DNA of 64,000 bases from an uncultured Bacteroidota bacterium (GTDB lineage: Bacteria > Bacteroidota > Bacteroidia > Chitinophagales > LD1), in contig CAIXGR010000050.1 of assembly GCA_903919075.1 (NCBI GenBank), positions 27,361 through 91,360 on the forward strand. Reading direction: 5' to 3'. Positions 17,621-28,571 of the stretch are shown piece after piece. The notes under the pieces were generated by a model, which did not search any database, was not told the DNA's origin, and was given only the letters and a program-made list of their open reading frames with translations. Positions within the stretch are counted from its first letter, which is position 1. Every line of letters starts with the position of its first letter. The position numbers were made by a program, and so were the translations under genes.

Positions 17621-19108
17621 CTAGTTCATTGATAGGTTATTTAAATTAAAAATTGTGTTGTTGTTTTTTGATGATATAAAATACAATCCTATAAATGTAA
17701 TCAATCCGTTTACAAGTAATACTTCAAAACCCATTTGGTAGCCTGAGAATATTTCTACCGAAAATTTATCTAATAAAAAACTTATTACCGGCGATGCTAA
17801 ACAAACAAATGGAGCTAACCGGTCGTTTACTTTTCGTTGTGTAAGCAACCCAAACGCAAACAACCCCAGCAAAGGCCCATAAGTGTACCCTGCAATTTTC
17901 AATAAGGTATTAATGATAGAACCGTCGTTAATCAGCTTAAAAAATACAATTACAATTAAAAAAAATATCGCCACACCCAGGTGAACAATCCGTCTGGTGT
18001 TTGTTTTGTCCTCTTCACTCCAATCGCTCCTTTCTTTCATGCCAAGTATATCAATACAAAACGAAGAAGTAAGCGCAGTAATAGCACCATCAGCGCTGGG
18101 AAATAAAGCCGATACCAAACCCACAACAAAAACAACAGCGGCAAATGGTGGCAGATATTGCAATGCTATAGTTGGAAAAATATCATCAGGGTATGCCGGA
18201 TGAGCGATGTTTTTCTCTGCCATATATAAATACAGAATGCCGCCTAGAAATAGAAAAAGTAGATTCACAAAAACTACTACCAAACTAAATACAACCATAT
18301 TTTTCTGCGACTCGCCGAGTGTTTTTACGCTGATATTTTTTTGCATCATCTCCTGATCGAGCCCCGTCATAGTGATGGTAATAAACATGCCGCTTATAAT
18401 TTGCTTTGCCCAAAAACCTTTCGAGCGCCAATCGGTATCAAAGAAACGAGTGTAGCCCTTTGCTTCTATTGAAGCATACATTTCGGTAAACGACAAATGC
18501 AGACCGGAGCCAATGATGAAAACTTTAACTACCAATGCGAGTATCATAAATGTAGTTTGCAAGGTATCGGTCCACACAATAGTTTTTACACCGCCTTTAA
18601 AAGTATAAAGCAGTATCATCAACAAAATGACAAAGACTGTAATTATAAAAGGAACATGCCATGCATCTAACATAAAAACCTGCAATACATTCAACACTAA
18701 AAAAATACGGATGGAAGCTCCGAGCGTACGTGAAAGAAGAAAAAATGAAGCACCGGTTTTATACGACATTTTACCAAAGCGCGATTGCAGATAGGTATAA
18801 ATGGATGTGAGATTTAATTTGTAATAAAGTGGAAGCAACACAAATGCAATGACAAAGTAACCAAGCAAATAACCTATTACTACCTGCATATATGTAAAGT
18901 GCGCTTTTTCAACACCGCCCGGCACACTCATAAACGTAACGCCCGATAGCGAGGTGCCTATCATACCGTAAGCTACTAAATACCACTTCGAACTTTTTTT
19001 GCCGATGAAAAAAGACTCGTTTGTTGCATCGCGAGCAGTATAAAAGGCAATACCAAGCAGTAAAGCGAAGTAGGCAAAAACAATAAGTAAAATGATGCCG
19101 GAAATCAA
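17621..19108 (-). CDS. Sodium:solute symporter (SSS family)
   Basis: A 495-residue inner-membrane transporter with about 13 hydrophobic helices. The N-terminal segment (TNESFFIGKKSSKWYLVAYG) and the GTSLSGVTFMSVPG motif near residues 51-64 are typical of SSS proteins, as is the GLVSALFPSADGAITALTSSFCID stretch that holds the sodium-site Ser/Thr residues. It couples uptake of a sugar, amino acid or other solute to Na+ entry. Substrate cannot be inferred. It is followed closely by the LOG and M23 genes. The promoter would lie in the 80-base gap after galE. Confidence 0.92.
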   Translation of the reverse strand: MISGIILLIVFAYFALLLGIAFYTARDATNESFFIGKKSSKWYLVAYGMIGTSLSGVTFMSVPGGVEKAHFTYMQVVIGYLLGYFVIAFVLLPLYYKLNLTSIYTYLQSRFGKMSYKTGASFFLLSRTLGASIRIFLVLNVLQVFMLDAWHVPFIITVFVILLMILLYTFKGGVKTIVWTDTLQTTFMILALVVKVFIIGSGLHLSFTEMYASIEAKGYTRFFDTDWRSKGFWAKQIISGMFITITMTGLDQEMMQKNISVKTLGESQKNMVVFSLVVVFVNLLFLFLGGILYLYMAEKNIAHPAYPDDIFPTIALQYLPPFAAVVFVVGLVSALFPSADGAITALTSSFCIDILGMKERSDWSEEDKTNTRRIVHLGVAIFFLIVIVFFKLINDGSIINTLLKIAGYTYGPLLGLFAFGLLTQRKVNDRLAPFVCLASPVISFLLDKFSVEIFSGYQMGFEVLLVNGLITFIGLYFISSKNNNTIFNLNNLSMN

Positions 19109-19188
19109 CCCTTGGGTGTTTTCAACAAAGAAAAGTTTTAAAGGTGTAGCACGCGTTCGGAATTATGAACAATAAATTGTGAGAATGG

Positions 19189-20250
19189 CTATCGATTACT
19201 CATTACTTGCTCCCAAGCCCAGGCAGTGCTCATCATAGTATCGAGGTCGCGTTTTATTTCCCAGCCTATATTATTTTTTGCCTTGTTATTGTTAGCATAA
19301 ATGGCAATTACATCGCCAGCCCTGCGCTCGCCGAATTTCCAGTTTAGCTTTTGCCCGCTTACGCGCTCGAAAGATTGAATAGCTTCCAGAACAGTTACCC
19401 CATTGCCTGTGCCAAGGTTAAAAATCATAGGCGGGGGCATAGGGTCGCTTCCGAGAGATTGTTTGGTGTGAAGCAAATGCTGCAATGCCTTGGTATGGGC
19501 ATTGGCAATGTCCATTACATGAATATAATCGCGTATGCACGTACCGTCACGCGTAGGATAGTCTTTACCGTAAACAACAAACTCCTGAAATTTACCCATG
19601 GCAGTACCGGTAATACGTGGCACAACCGCAGTAATTACATCGGTAGAATCTTCACCTAACTTTCCGCTTTCATGCGCACCTACCGGATTGAAATAACGTA
19701 ACAAAACAAACCGGGCAGCCGATTTTTTTGCATAATCATTAATAATATCCTCTCCTATTTGTTTTGTTCGGGCATAAGGTGATTCAGCAACACCAAGCGC
19801 TGTTTCTTCTGTAACCGGTAATTCTGTGGTATTACCATACACTGAGCACGAAGAAGAAAATACAAAATTTTTAATTCCGAACTCGCCGGTTAACTCCAGT
19901 AAATTAATCAGTGAGTCAAGATTATTGCGATAGTATAATAGTGGCTTTTGTACCGACTCCGGAACAGATTTTAAGGCTGCAAAATGAATAATACCTTCTA
20001 TACCTTTTTCCTGCTGAAACACTTTACGAATAGCTTCTTTATCGCAAAGGTCGATTTGGTAATTTTTTATTTCATGGCCGGTAATGTCTTGAATCCGTTT
20101 AATGGTTAGTGGCTTTGAGCGAATATTATTATCAATACTTACTACACCAAAACCATTGTTTAAAAGGTCGACAACAGTATGTGAACCTATATAGCCACAG
20201 CCGCCGGTTACTAAAATTTTAGGACCTGAGTTTTGAGTTGAGGATTGCAA
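19189..20250 (-). CDS. galE: UDP-glucose 4-epimerase
   Basis: A 353-residue short-chain dehydrogenase/reductase that interconverts UDP-glucose and UDP-galactose. The NAD motif TGGCGYIG is at 15-22. The catalytic Ser is in SSSCSVYG (about 134), with Tyr159 and Lys163 in SPYARTK. The GalE substrate motifs PVGAHESG and RDGTCIRDYIHV are intact. The first ten residues (Ser/Thr/Gln/Asn-rich) are not part of the fold and come from a degenerate 7-base repeat at 20228-20248. The conserved domain starts at KILVTGG. The gene follows a second epimerase gene by 17 bases, consistent with a nucleotide-sugar operon. Confidence 0.95.
   Translation of the reverse strand: MQSSTQNSGPKILVTGGCGYIGSHTVVDLLNNGFGVVSIDNNIRSKPLTIKRIQDITGHEIKNYQIDLCDKEAIRKVFQQEKGIEGIIHFAALKSVPESVQKPLLYYRNNLDSLINLLELTGEFGIKNFVFSSSCSVYGNTTELPVTEETALGVAESPYARTKQIGEDIINDYAKKSAARFVLLRYFNPVGAHESGKLGEDSTDVITAVVPRITGTAMGKFQEFVVYGKDYPTRDGTCIRDYIHVMDIANAHTKALQHLLHTKQSLGSDPMPPPMIFNLGTGNGVTVLEAIQSFERVSGQKLNWKFGERRAGDVIAIYANNNKAKNNIGWEIKRDLDTMMSTAWAWEQVMSNR
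20228..20248. repeat. Degenerate 7-base tandem repeat in the galE 5' end
   Basis: Read on the plus strand, GAGTTTT, GAGTTGA and GGATTGC follow one another without gaps. They encode the low-complexity first residues of GalE. The array is short and imperfect; it gains weight from clearer heptamer arrays at 46945, 53141 and 61292. Confidence 0.35.
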
Positions 20251-20267
20251 AGCTGAAGTTTAAATTA

Positions 20268-21206
20268 TCAATAATTATACTGTCCGCTTTCAATCGTTTT
20301 GCGGATACCTTCTTCCAATGATGTTGTGGCTCTGCCCAGTAGTTTTTCCATTTTACTAATGTCGGGCTTGCGGCGGGTCATGTCGCCTTCTTTAAGTGCC
20401 GGTGCGTGAACCAATTCAGATTTTGAGCCTGTAATTTTTACAATCATTTTGGCCAAATTAAGAATGGTAATTTCGAAATCGCTACCCACGTTTACCACAT
20501 CATTTACATATGCGTTATTGTAAAGAGCATTTACACAAGCCGCAACGTTATCATCTTTGTAACAGAAAGTTCTGGTTTGCGAACCATCGCCGTATATGTT
20601 GATTTTGTGACCGGATAAAGCCGCTTTAATAAAACGCGACATTACAAAATCGTTGCTTTGCTTGGGGCCGTAAGTATTGAAAAATCTGAATATGGTATAA
20701 TCCAAATCATACTCCTGCTTGTATGAACGAAGGAATGCTTCGCCTACGTTTTTTACTACTGCGTATGGCAAGCGTGAGTTGAGAGGAGTAGTTAATTCGT
20801 TCTGCGGATGCTCGAATGGCTCTCCATAAACTTCGGATGAAGAAGAGAAAAACACTCTTTTTACTCCGGTGTTTTTGCAAAGATTAAGTATGTGTTTAAT
20901 GCCTTGTATATCCTGAAGTACTGAAACCGGATTTTCTAAAGTGCGCTTTACACCTACTACTGCTGCATAATGAAATACATAGTCGAATTTATAGGCGGTC
21001 ATCACGTCGGCTATGTCGCGATATTCATTGCAATTGCATTTAATGAATTTCCAGTTGCCATTATTTTTTTCGGGAAGGCGTTTTACGTTACCGGTAGAAA
21101 GATCATCGACAATTACTACAAAGTTTTCAGGGTATTCAATAAGCTTATCTACAAGGCAGCTTCCTATAAAGCCCGCACCACCTGTTATTAAAATTTTGCC
21201 TACCAT
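20268..21206 (-). CDS. NAD-dependent epimerase/dehydratase (nucleotide-sugar)
   Basis: A 312-residue extended SDR enzyme. The cofactor motif is TGGAGFIG at 8-15 and the catalytic triad lies in SSSSEVYGEP (about 121-130) and Tyr148/Lys152 (LPYAVVK). The RFFNTYGPKQ segment and the GDGSQTRTFCYKDD motif resemble UDP-glucuronate decarboxylase-like and UDP-glucuronate epimerase-like proteins. It is shorter than dTDP-glucose 4,6-dehydratase and lacks that enzyme's DE active-site pair. It therefore does not replace RmlB despite lying next to rfbA. It lies 30 bases downstream of rfbA and 17 bases upstream of galE. Exact sugar substrate is open. Confidence 0.88.
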   Translation of the reverse strand: MVGKILITGGAGFIGSCLVDKLIEYPENFVVIVDDLSTGNVKRLPEKNNGNWKFIKCNCNEYRDIADVMTAYKFDYVFHYAAVVGVKRTLENPVSVLQDIQGIKHILNLCKNTGVKRVFFSSSSEVYGEPFEHPQNELTTPLNSRLPYAVVKNVGEAFLRSYKQEYDLDYTIFRFFNTYGPKQSNDFVMSRFIKAALSGHKINIYGDGSQTRTFCYKDDNVAACVNALYNNAYVNDVVNVGSDFEITILNLAKMIVKITGSKSELVHAPALKEGDMTRRKPDISKMEKLLGRATTSLEEGIRKTIESGQYNY

Positions 21207-21236
21207 ACTATTTCACTTTATATAGTTATATCAAAC

Positions 21237-22097
<861 letters not shown>

Positions 22098-22173
22098 GAG
22101 CAATCTTATTGAGCGCAAATTAAAAAAAACTATTTACGAGAAGGTAATTTCTGTTAAAGCCTTGTTTTTAAGC

Positions 22174-25125
22174 CTATTGTGCAAGCTCTTCTTTTATATA
22201 CTTAGCCGTGTGGCTATCTTTAACCAGCGCTACTTCTTCCGGCGTTCCGGTAGCAATAATTTTGCCGCCACGGAAACCGCCTTCGGGACCAATGTCAATT
22301 ATATGGTCGGCTACCTTAATTACATCTAGGTTATGTTCAATAACCAAAACTGTGTTTCCGCGTTCTACTAACCGGTTCAATACATCAAGCAAAACACGAA
22401 TATCTTCAAAGTGTAAGCCGGTGGTAGGTTCATCTAAAATATAAAAAGTTCTACCGGTATCTTTTTTAGAAAGCTCGGCTGAAAGTTTTACGCGTTGTGC
22501 TTCACCGCCTGATAATGTTGTAGATGATTGCCCTAATCGCAGATACCCTAAACCCACATCATTCAATGTTTTCAGTTTAGGAAAGATAGATGGAATAGAT
22601 TCGAAAAATTCCAGCGATTCTTCAACTGTAAGATTCAAAACATCGCTGATGGATTTTCCTTTAAAGCGCACTTCCAGCGTTTCGCGGTTATAGCGTTTGC
22701 CTTGGCATTTTTCACACATTACTTCTACATCGGGCAAAAAGTTCATCTCTATAACTTTCATTCCCCCGCCGTGGCATTCCTCGCACCTTCCGCCTTTTAC
22801 GTTAAAAGAAAAACGCCCTGCTGTATAGCCTCGAATTTTTGCTTCGGGTAACTGCGCGTACAACTTTCTTATTTCATCAAAAACTTTAATGTAAGTAACC
22901 GGGTTGGAGCGTGGCGTACGGCCAATTGGCGACTGATCAATTTCAATTACTTTATCCAACTCTTCAAGTCCGGAAACGGATTTGAACGGCAGCGGCTTAT
23001 GAGCCGTACGATAAACATGTGTATGCAGGATAGGGTAAAGCGTTTCATTAATAAGTGTCGACTTACCACTACCCGATACACCGGTAACACAAATAAATGT
23101 GCCGAGTGGTAAAACCACATCAACACCTTTTAAATTATTACCGGTAGCGCCTTTTAATGAAAGATATTTACCATTGCCTTTGCGGCGGTGCTTTGGCACT
23201 TCTATCTTCAGTTTATTAGAGAGATATTGGGCAGTGGTTGAATTCTTCTTCAAAAATTCAGCCGGTGTGCCATAGGCCACAATTTTTCCGCCATGCTCAC
23301 CGGCACCGGGGCCAATGTCGATAATATAATCGCTCTCAAGCATAATTTCTTTATCATGCTCAACAACTAGCACTGTGTTCGGGTTAGACGCCAATTGTTT
23401 AAGCGCGCTAATCAATTTCTTATTATCACGCGGGTGCAAGCCTATACTGGGCTCATCTAATATGTAAGTAATGCCGGAAAGCTGCGAACCAATTTGGGTA
23501 GCCAGCCTTATACGCTGCGATTCGCCACCACTAAGGCTTTTAGCCGGGCGGTCTAAGGCTAAATAATCAAGACCTACATCTAATATAAATGCAATACGGG
23601 CGCGAATTTCTTTTAATAAATCTTTGGTAATAATGCGTTGCTTATCGTTGAGCCTGTCTTCTAATCCGGTGAACCATTTTTGCAGGTCACTTAAATCCAT
23701 CATGGAAAGCTCGCCGATATTCTTTTCATCAATCTTAAACCATAAACTTTCCTTTTTCAACCTCGTTCCGCCGCAGGTTTTGCAGGTTACCTGGTCCATA
23801 AAGCCTTCGGCCCAGGCACGAATACCTTCGGAAGTAGTAAAGCGGAAACAGCGTTTTAATAAACCCACCAAGCCGCCTTTACTTAGGGTGTACCACCGGT
23901 CATCAAAGTCTTCTATAATTAAATCTTCATCTTCAAATGGCTGCTCTTCATCGGGCGAGCCGTATAAAATATAATGAAGCCCTTCGGCCGGAATTTTATT
24001 AACGGGATCGCTAAGGCTGAATTTATATTTCTTAGCAACCGTATTTAATTCTTTAAAAATAAAATTATCGCGTGCCTCACCGATTGGAAGAATACCGCCG
24101 CGGTTAATTGAAATTTTTTCGTCAGGAATAATTACTTCTTTCCTCACCTCGTAAGTTACACCAAGTCCATTACAAGTATTGCAAGCACCGTAAGGTGAAT
24201 TGAACGAAAAAGTATTAGGCGAAGGCTCCTCGTACGAAATGCCTGATTCAAGACACATTAAATGCTTACTGAAACTGAAAACTTTATTGGTTTCTGCATC
24301 TAACAAAATAATTAATCCCTTGCCCTGCTTCATTCCCAACGCAACTGATGTGCGGACACGGTCGCGCGCGTCATCTTCAACTTTCAATCGGTCTATAATT
24401 AGTTCTATATCGTGAACCTTATACCGGTCGACCTGCATTTTGGGTTTTACATCTACTATGTCACCATCTACACGAATTTTCAAATAGCCTTGTTTGCGAA
24501 CCTGTTCAAATAATTCGCGGTAGTGTCCTTTTCTGCCACGCACTATAGGGGCCAGGATAACTATTTTTCTATCTCTATGGTTGGTAAGCAGATGGTCAAT
24601 AATCTGCTCTTCAGTAAACTTCACCATTTTTTTACCCGTTACATACGAGTATGCCTCGCCAGCGCGAGCAAATAATAAACGCAGAAAGTCATATATCTCT
24701 GTTACCGTACCCACCGTTGAGCGCGGGTTTTTATTCACCGATTTTTGTTCAATAGAAATAACGGGCGAAAGGCCTGTAATCTTATCTACATCGGGGCGCT
24801 CATAGCCACCAATAAACTGACGGGCATAAGCTGAAAGTGAATCGAGATAACGGCGTTGGCCTTCGTTATATATAGTATCAAAAGCCAGCGATGACTTACC
24901 GCTGCCTGATATGCCTGTAATAACCACAAACTGATTGCGGGGAATAGACACACTTACATCTTTCAAATTATGTGTACGTGCACCAAAAACCTCAATGGTA
25001 TCGGGCTCAATACCTGTCTCCTCTTCGTTTTCGGGAAAAGTTACAATATCAATTTCTTCCTTGGTCTGCGAAGAGGCCTTAGGAGAACGTGACGATAAAG
25101 AAGCTGTGGTTTTTCTGGTAGCCAT
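22174..25125 (-). CDS. uvrA: Excinuclease ABC subunit A
   Basis: A 983-residue UvrA, the damage-sensing ATPase of nucleotide excision repair. It carries two ABC modules: Walker A motifs GISGSGKSS and GVSGSGKST, and signature segments LSGGESQRIRLA and LSGGEAQRVKLS. The middle zinc site (TCKTCGG) and the C-terminal zinc finger (CEECHGGG ... CEKCQG) are intact. In the first zinc module the usual CPxCG is replaced by MCLESG, while its partner CNTCNGLG is kept. A similar substitution exists in other Bacteroidota as I recall. A hydrophilic N-terminal extension of about 45 residues (Ser/Thr then Glu-rich) precedes the core. Confidence 0.97.
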   Translation of the reverse strand: MATRKTTASLSSRSPKASSQTKEEIDIVTFPENEEETGIEPDTIEVFGARTHNLKDVSVSIPRNQFVVITGISGSGKSSLAFDTIYNEGQRRYLDSLSAYARQFIGGYERPDVDKITGLSPVISIEQKSVNKNPRSTVGTVTEIYDFLRLLFARAGEAYSYVTGKKMVKFTEEQIIDHLLTNHRDRKIVILAPIVRGRKGHYRELFEQVRKQGYLKIRVDGDIVDVKPKMQVDRYKVHDIELIIDRLKVEDDARDRVRTSVALGMKQGKGLIILLDAETNKVFSFSKHLMCLESGISYEEPSPNTFSFNSPYGACNTCNGLGVTYEVRKEVIIPDEKISINRGGILPIGEARDNFIFKELNTVAKKYKFSLSDPVNKIPAEGLHYILYGSPDEEQPFEDEDLIIEDFDDRWYTLSKGGLVGLLKRCFRFTTSEGIRAWAEGFMDQVTCKTCGGTRLKKESLWFKIDEKNIGELSMMDLSDLQKWFTGLEDRLNDKQRIITKDLLKEIRARIAFILDVGLDYLALDRPAKSLSGGESQRIRLATQIGSQLSGITYILDEPSIGLHPRDNKKLISALKQLASNPNTVLVVEHDKEIMLESDYIIDIGPGAGEHGGKIVAYGTPAEFLKKNSTTAQYLSNKLKIEVPKHRRKGNGKYLSLKGATGNNLKGVDVVLPLGTFICVTGVSGSGKSTLINETLYPILHTHVYRTAHKPLPFKSVSGLEELDKVIEIDQSPIGRTPRSNPVTYIKVFDEIRKLYAQLPEAKIRGYTAGRFSFNVKGGRCEECHGGGMKVIEMNFLPDVEVMCEKCQGKRYNRETLEVRFKGKSISDVLNLTVEESLEFFESIPSIFPKLKTLNDVGLGYLRLGQSSTTLSGGEAQRVKLSAELSKKDTGRTFYILDEPTTGLHFEDIRVLLDVLNRLVERGNTVLVIEHNLDVIKVADHIIDIGPEGGFRGGKIIATGTPEEVALVKDSHTAKYIKEELAQ

Positions 25126-25171
25126 TAAAAAGTGTGCAAAAATACAGAAACAAACGCGATGTGCGAAAGGT

Positions 25172-26008
25172 TTATGATAACTGAGAATTTGTAGATAAAA
25201 CTGAAGGGGTTATAAAACCAGGGTGGTTTACCATCCGTTCAGCCATATCCTGCTTTAAAACCAGGCACATTTTGGCATACAAATCGGGGATATTCTTTTT
25301 AAACTCTATGGGTGCCTCAAAAAAACATTCTACCGAGCAGGCCCAAAATTCTTCAATATTGGTTGAGGCATAATTGCGTAAGAAATGAGAATCGGTGCCC
25401 AGCCGCATGCTTTGAAGCTCACGCAAAGCGGTGGTATTCCATTCATGAAACTCAGATTCTATTTCCTTAATGGCAAAATAATCCAACCAAAGAGAGTGCG
25501 CAAGTTCATGAAGCCCAAGGTTTAGTTTGTCGTTTGCAACGGCGTATCCTTCCTCAAAATCTTTCCAGCTTAAAATAACCCGCCCGCTTTCGAAGGTTAG
25601 CCCTTTTACATCTCTGCCAACAATGCCTGAGTAGAAGGTGCCAGGCGTAAGATGTATTTCGGTTAAATTATCAATGCCAAATTCGCTGAGCCCAAAGGTA
25701 AGCTGGGCAATGGACGCAGAAATAATAACCTCCATTTCCTCTGTTATATCCATACCCCTGCCCACAAAATGTTTTTCGTTGCGTATGTAGCGAAGCCTGC
25801 TTACGAACAATCTTTGTTCTCTATCGTTAAGCAAGCGGAAAAATGAAAATTTGGTAGATAGAAAGTTAAAGTATAATGGAAAGCCCTTAGGTTCCATATC
25901 AGGAAAAGTAGTGTAACGCAATTTTTTGCGCAGGTGAACTGTAGCAGCCTTTAATACGAAAATAACCGGAACGGCTATAACGGCTGTTTTTATAATTGTG
26001 GTTACCAT
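25172..26008 (-). CDS. MtfA-like (M90) zinc peptidase
   Basis: A 278-residue protein with an N-terminal hydrophobic anchor at residues 2-22. Its metalloprotease domain is of the MtfA/M90 type. HELAH at 167-171 (LHELAHSLWL) is the zinc motif. The preceding SWKDFEEGYAVANDKLNLGLHE segment and the later NIEEFWACSVECFFE segment match the family, with Glu in the latter as probable third ligand. E. coli MtfA binds and cleaves the repressor Mlc and is soluble; here the anchor makes it a membrane-tethered version. It lies 46 bases upstream of uvrA and is divergent from uvrD. Confidence 0.87.
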   Translation of the reverse strand: MVTTIIKTAVIAVPVIFVLKAATVHLRKKLRYTTFPDMEPKGFPLYFNFLSTKFSFFRLLNDREQRLFVSRLRYIRNEKHFVGRGMDITEEMEVIISASIAQLTFGLSEFGIDNLTEIHLTPGTFYSGIVGRDVKGLTFESGRVILSWKDFEEGYAVANDKLNLGLHELAHSLWLDYFAIKEIESEFHEWNTTALRELQSMRLGTDSHFLRNYASTNIEEFWACSVECFFEAPIEFKKNIPDLYAKMCLVLKQDMAERMVNHPGFITPSVLSTNSQLS

Positions 26009-26116
26009 AAATTACTGCAATAAAAAATTTAAGTAAAGATAACTTTCTGTACAATTGTTTAAAAAATGTTTTTCTGAGAACAACTTTTCTACAGCTAGAG
26101 TTTCTATTTTCACCCC

Positions 26117-28381
26117 ATGAATTATTTGGACGAATTGAACGAAATACAACGCGCCGCTGTTGAAAATACCGATGGGCCAACCTTAATTATTGCAGGGCCC
26201 GGTTCGGGTAAAACCCGCGTGCTTACTTACCGTATTGCACACTTGCTTAAAAAGGATGTTGATTCGTTTTCTATCCTGGCACTTACGTTTACTAATAAAG
26301 CTTCGGAAGCTATGCGCTTGCGTATTGAGAAGATTGCGGGTACTAATGCGCGCAGTTTGTATATGGGCACTTTCCACTCGGTATTTGCACGGATATTGAG
26401 ATTAGAAGCACCGAAAATTGGCTACCCTTCGAACTTTACCATTTACGATACTGAGGATTCAAAATCGTTGATGAAAACGATTGTAAAAGAACAGGGGCTG
26501 GATGATAAAATTTATAAACCCGGTATTATTTACAACAGAATTTCATCGGCTAAAAACTCGCTTATTACTCCGCAAATGTATGCTGAAGATTCGGATTTAT
26601 TGACCGAAGACCGCAATGCAAAAAGGCCTGCGCTCGGCACTATTTACCGGTTGTATTGCGAGCGTTGCTTTAAAAGCGGCGCTATGGATTTTGATGATTT
26701 ATTACTGAACACGCATATCATTCTCGAAAAATTTCCGGAAGTGCTGCATAAATACCAGCACAAATTTCGTTACGTGTTGATTGATGAGTTTCAGGATACC
26801 AATTACCTGCAATATTCTATTGTAAAAAGAATTGCAGATGTGTTTCAAAACATAACCGTAGTAGGTGATGATGCGCAAAGTATTTACGCTTTCCGCGGGG
26901 CTACCATTGATAATATACTGAATTTCGAAAAAGATTTTCCGGAACTGAAAGTATTTAAGCTGGAGCAAAATTACCGTTCAACACAAACCATTGTGAAGGC
27001 GGCCAATGAGTTGATACACCGGAATAAGAATCAACTTAAAAAAGAAATTTGGACGCAAAACGATAAGGGCGAAGAAATAAAAATAGCCCGAACGCCAAGC
27101 GATAATGAAGAAGGAAGATGGGTTGCAGATTCCATAATGGAATTAAAAATGCGCGACCATTTTAAGAATTCGGAATTTGCCATTTTATACCGCACCAATG
27201 CACAGTCGCGGGCATTTGAAGAGGCATTGCGCCGACATAATATTGCCTATAAAATTTATGGCGGCATGAGTTTCTACCAGCGCAAAGAGGTAAAAGATTT
27301 GCTGGCATATATGAAACTTGCCATGAACCACCAGGATGAGGAAGCTATGAAGCGCGTTATTAATTATCCGGCACGTGGCATAGGACAAACTACGCTTGAT
27401 AAAATTACCATTATAGCTGCCAATGAAAATAAAAGTGCATGGGATGTAATTGAAAACATAAACACCTACGACTTTACAGCGCGAACAAAAACTGCTATTG
27501 AAGAATTTGTGATGATGATAAAAAGTTTTGCTGCGCTTGCTGCTTCAAAAAATGCGCATGAACTTGCCGCACACATTGGCAAAACCACACGCCTAGTAGC
27601 TGAATTATACAATGATAAAACGGTGGAGGGTGTAAGTAAATACGAAAACGTGCAGGAGTTATTAAACTCCATTAAAGAGTTTGTTGAAGAAGATGTGGTG
27701 CAGGACGATGAAGTAATTGTAGCCGATAAAAGCTTGGGCACCTTTTTGCAAAACGTAACTTTGCTAACCGGTGACGAAAAAGACACTCAGAATTTAGAAA
27801 CCGTAAAACTAATGACCGTTCACTCGGCAAAAGGATTGGAGTTTCCGGTGGTGTATGTGGTGGGTATGGAAGAAAATCTTTTTCCCGGTGCGCAATCACT
27901 TTATAGTTTGGAAGATTTAGAAGAAGAGCGTAGGCTTTTTTATGTGGCCATTACCCGTGCCGAAAAAAGGTTATTTCTTACTTACGCCAGTACCCGCTAT
28001 AAATTTGGGCAGTTGAATTATTGCGACCCGAGCCGCTTTTTACAGGAAATTCCTGAAAACATTGTAGCCCATCATGGCGACCATAGAAAAGCAAAAGCGC
28101 CCGAAATGGCGAAGGGCTTGTACCGTACCATAAGCCCACCACCTGTTTCAAAACCATCGGCAGAGTTGCCGCCGCGTAATATAGAACCATTTATTGCTGA
28201 TGATGCCAATGGCCTGCAAACCGGCATGGAAGTAGTGCACGAGAAATTTGGCGACGGCAAAGTGGTGAGTATTGAGGGCAGCGGAGCGAATAAAATAGCG
28301 TCTATCTTCTTCGGGCAGTTTGGCATAAAGAAGATTATGCTGAAGTTTGCCAAGCTGAAGATTTTGAGCGGGGGGATGTAG
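26117..28381 (+). CDS. UvrD/PcrA-type 3'-5' DNA helicase
   Basis: A 754-residue superfamily 1A helicase involved in excision repair, mismatch repair or removal of blocked complexes. All motifs are present: Walker A AGPGSGKT (26-33), DEFQD (motif II), VGDDAQSIYAFRGA (motif III), the VHSAKGLEFPVVYVVGMEENLFP block (motif V) and VAITRAEKRL (motif VI). The C-terminal 110 residues include a Pro-rich linker and a Tudor-like KFGDGKVVSIEG segment that is characteristic of PcrA/UvrD C-terminal tails. It is divergent from the mtfA-uvrA side, so excision-repair genes sit on both sides of one 108-base gap. Confidence 0.96.
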   Translation: MNYLDELNEIQRAAVENTDGPTLIIAGPGSGKTRVLTYRIAHLLKKDVDSFSILALTFTNKASEAMRLRIEKIAGTNARSLYMGTFHSVFARILRLEAPKIGYPSNFTIYDTEDSKSLMKTIVKEQGLDDKIYKPGIIYNRISSAKNSLITPQMYAEDSDLLTEDRNAKRPALGTIYRLYCERCFKSGAMDFDDLLLNTHIILEKFPEVLHKYQHKFRYVLIDEFQDTNYLQYSIVKRIADVFQNITVVGDDAQSIYAFRGATIDNILNFEKDFPELKVFKLEQNYRSTQTIVKAANELIHRNKNQLKKEIWTQNDKGEEIKIARTPSDNEEGRWVADSIMELKMRDHFKNSEFAILYRTNAQSRAFEEALRRHNIAYKIYGGMSFYQRKEVKDLLAYMKLAMNHQDEEAMKRVINYPARGIGQTTLDKITIIAANENKSAWDVIENINTYDFTARTKTAIEEFVMMIKSFAALAASKNAHELAAHIGKTTRLVAELYNDKTVEGVSKYENVQELLNSIKEFVEEDVVQDDEVIVADKSLGTFLQNVTLLTGDEKDTQNLETVKLMTVHSAKGLEFPVVYVVGMEENLFPGAQSLYSLEDLEEERRLFYVAITRAEKRLFLTYASTRYKFGQLNYCDPSRFLQEIPENIVAHHGDHRKAKAPEMAKGLYRTISPPPVSKPSAELPPRNIEPFIADDANGLQTGMEVVHEKFGDGKVVSIEGSGANKIASIFFGQFGIKKIMLKFAKLKILSGGM

Positions 28382-28397
28382 GCTTTAGACCCCCCAT

Positions 28398-28427
28398 TTT
28401 GCAATTCAAAAACAAACACTATCTTCG
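28398..28427 (+). promoter_or_regulatory. Candidate promoter of the DUF4290-murA unit
   Basis: TTTG at 28398-28401, an 18-base spacer, and TATCTTCG at 28420-28427 (one mismatch to TAnnTTTG) fit the Bacteroidota primary sigma consensus. The site is about 145 bases before the DUF4290 start. Pattern match only. Confidence 0.45.
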
Positions 28428-28571
28428 TTGTGTTCTACATATGGCATCGGGTTTGAAAGTGTTAACCATCCTTATCTGTTAATTCGCTTTCTTATCATCA
28501 AAATGCCTCTCGCTATTTCAATCAACAATTTTATTTAATTTATAATACTAAATCTATTTCAGTTGGAAAAC

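Noticed and set aside
20268..21206. Assignment as dTDP-glucose 4,6-dehydratase (RfbB), because rfbA is next to it.
   Set aside because: It is shorter and lacks the dehydratase Asp-Glu pair; it looks like a general NAD-dependent epimerase.
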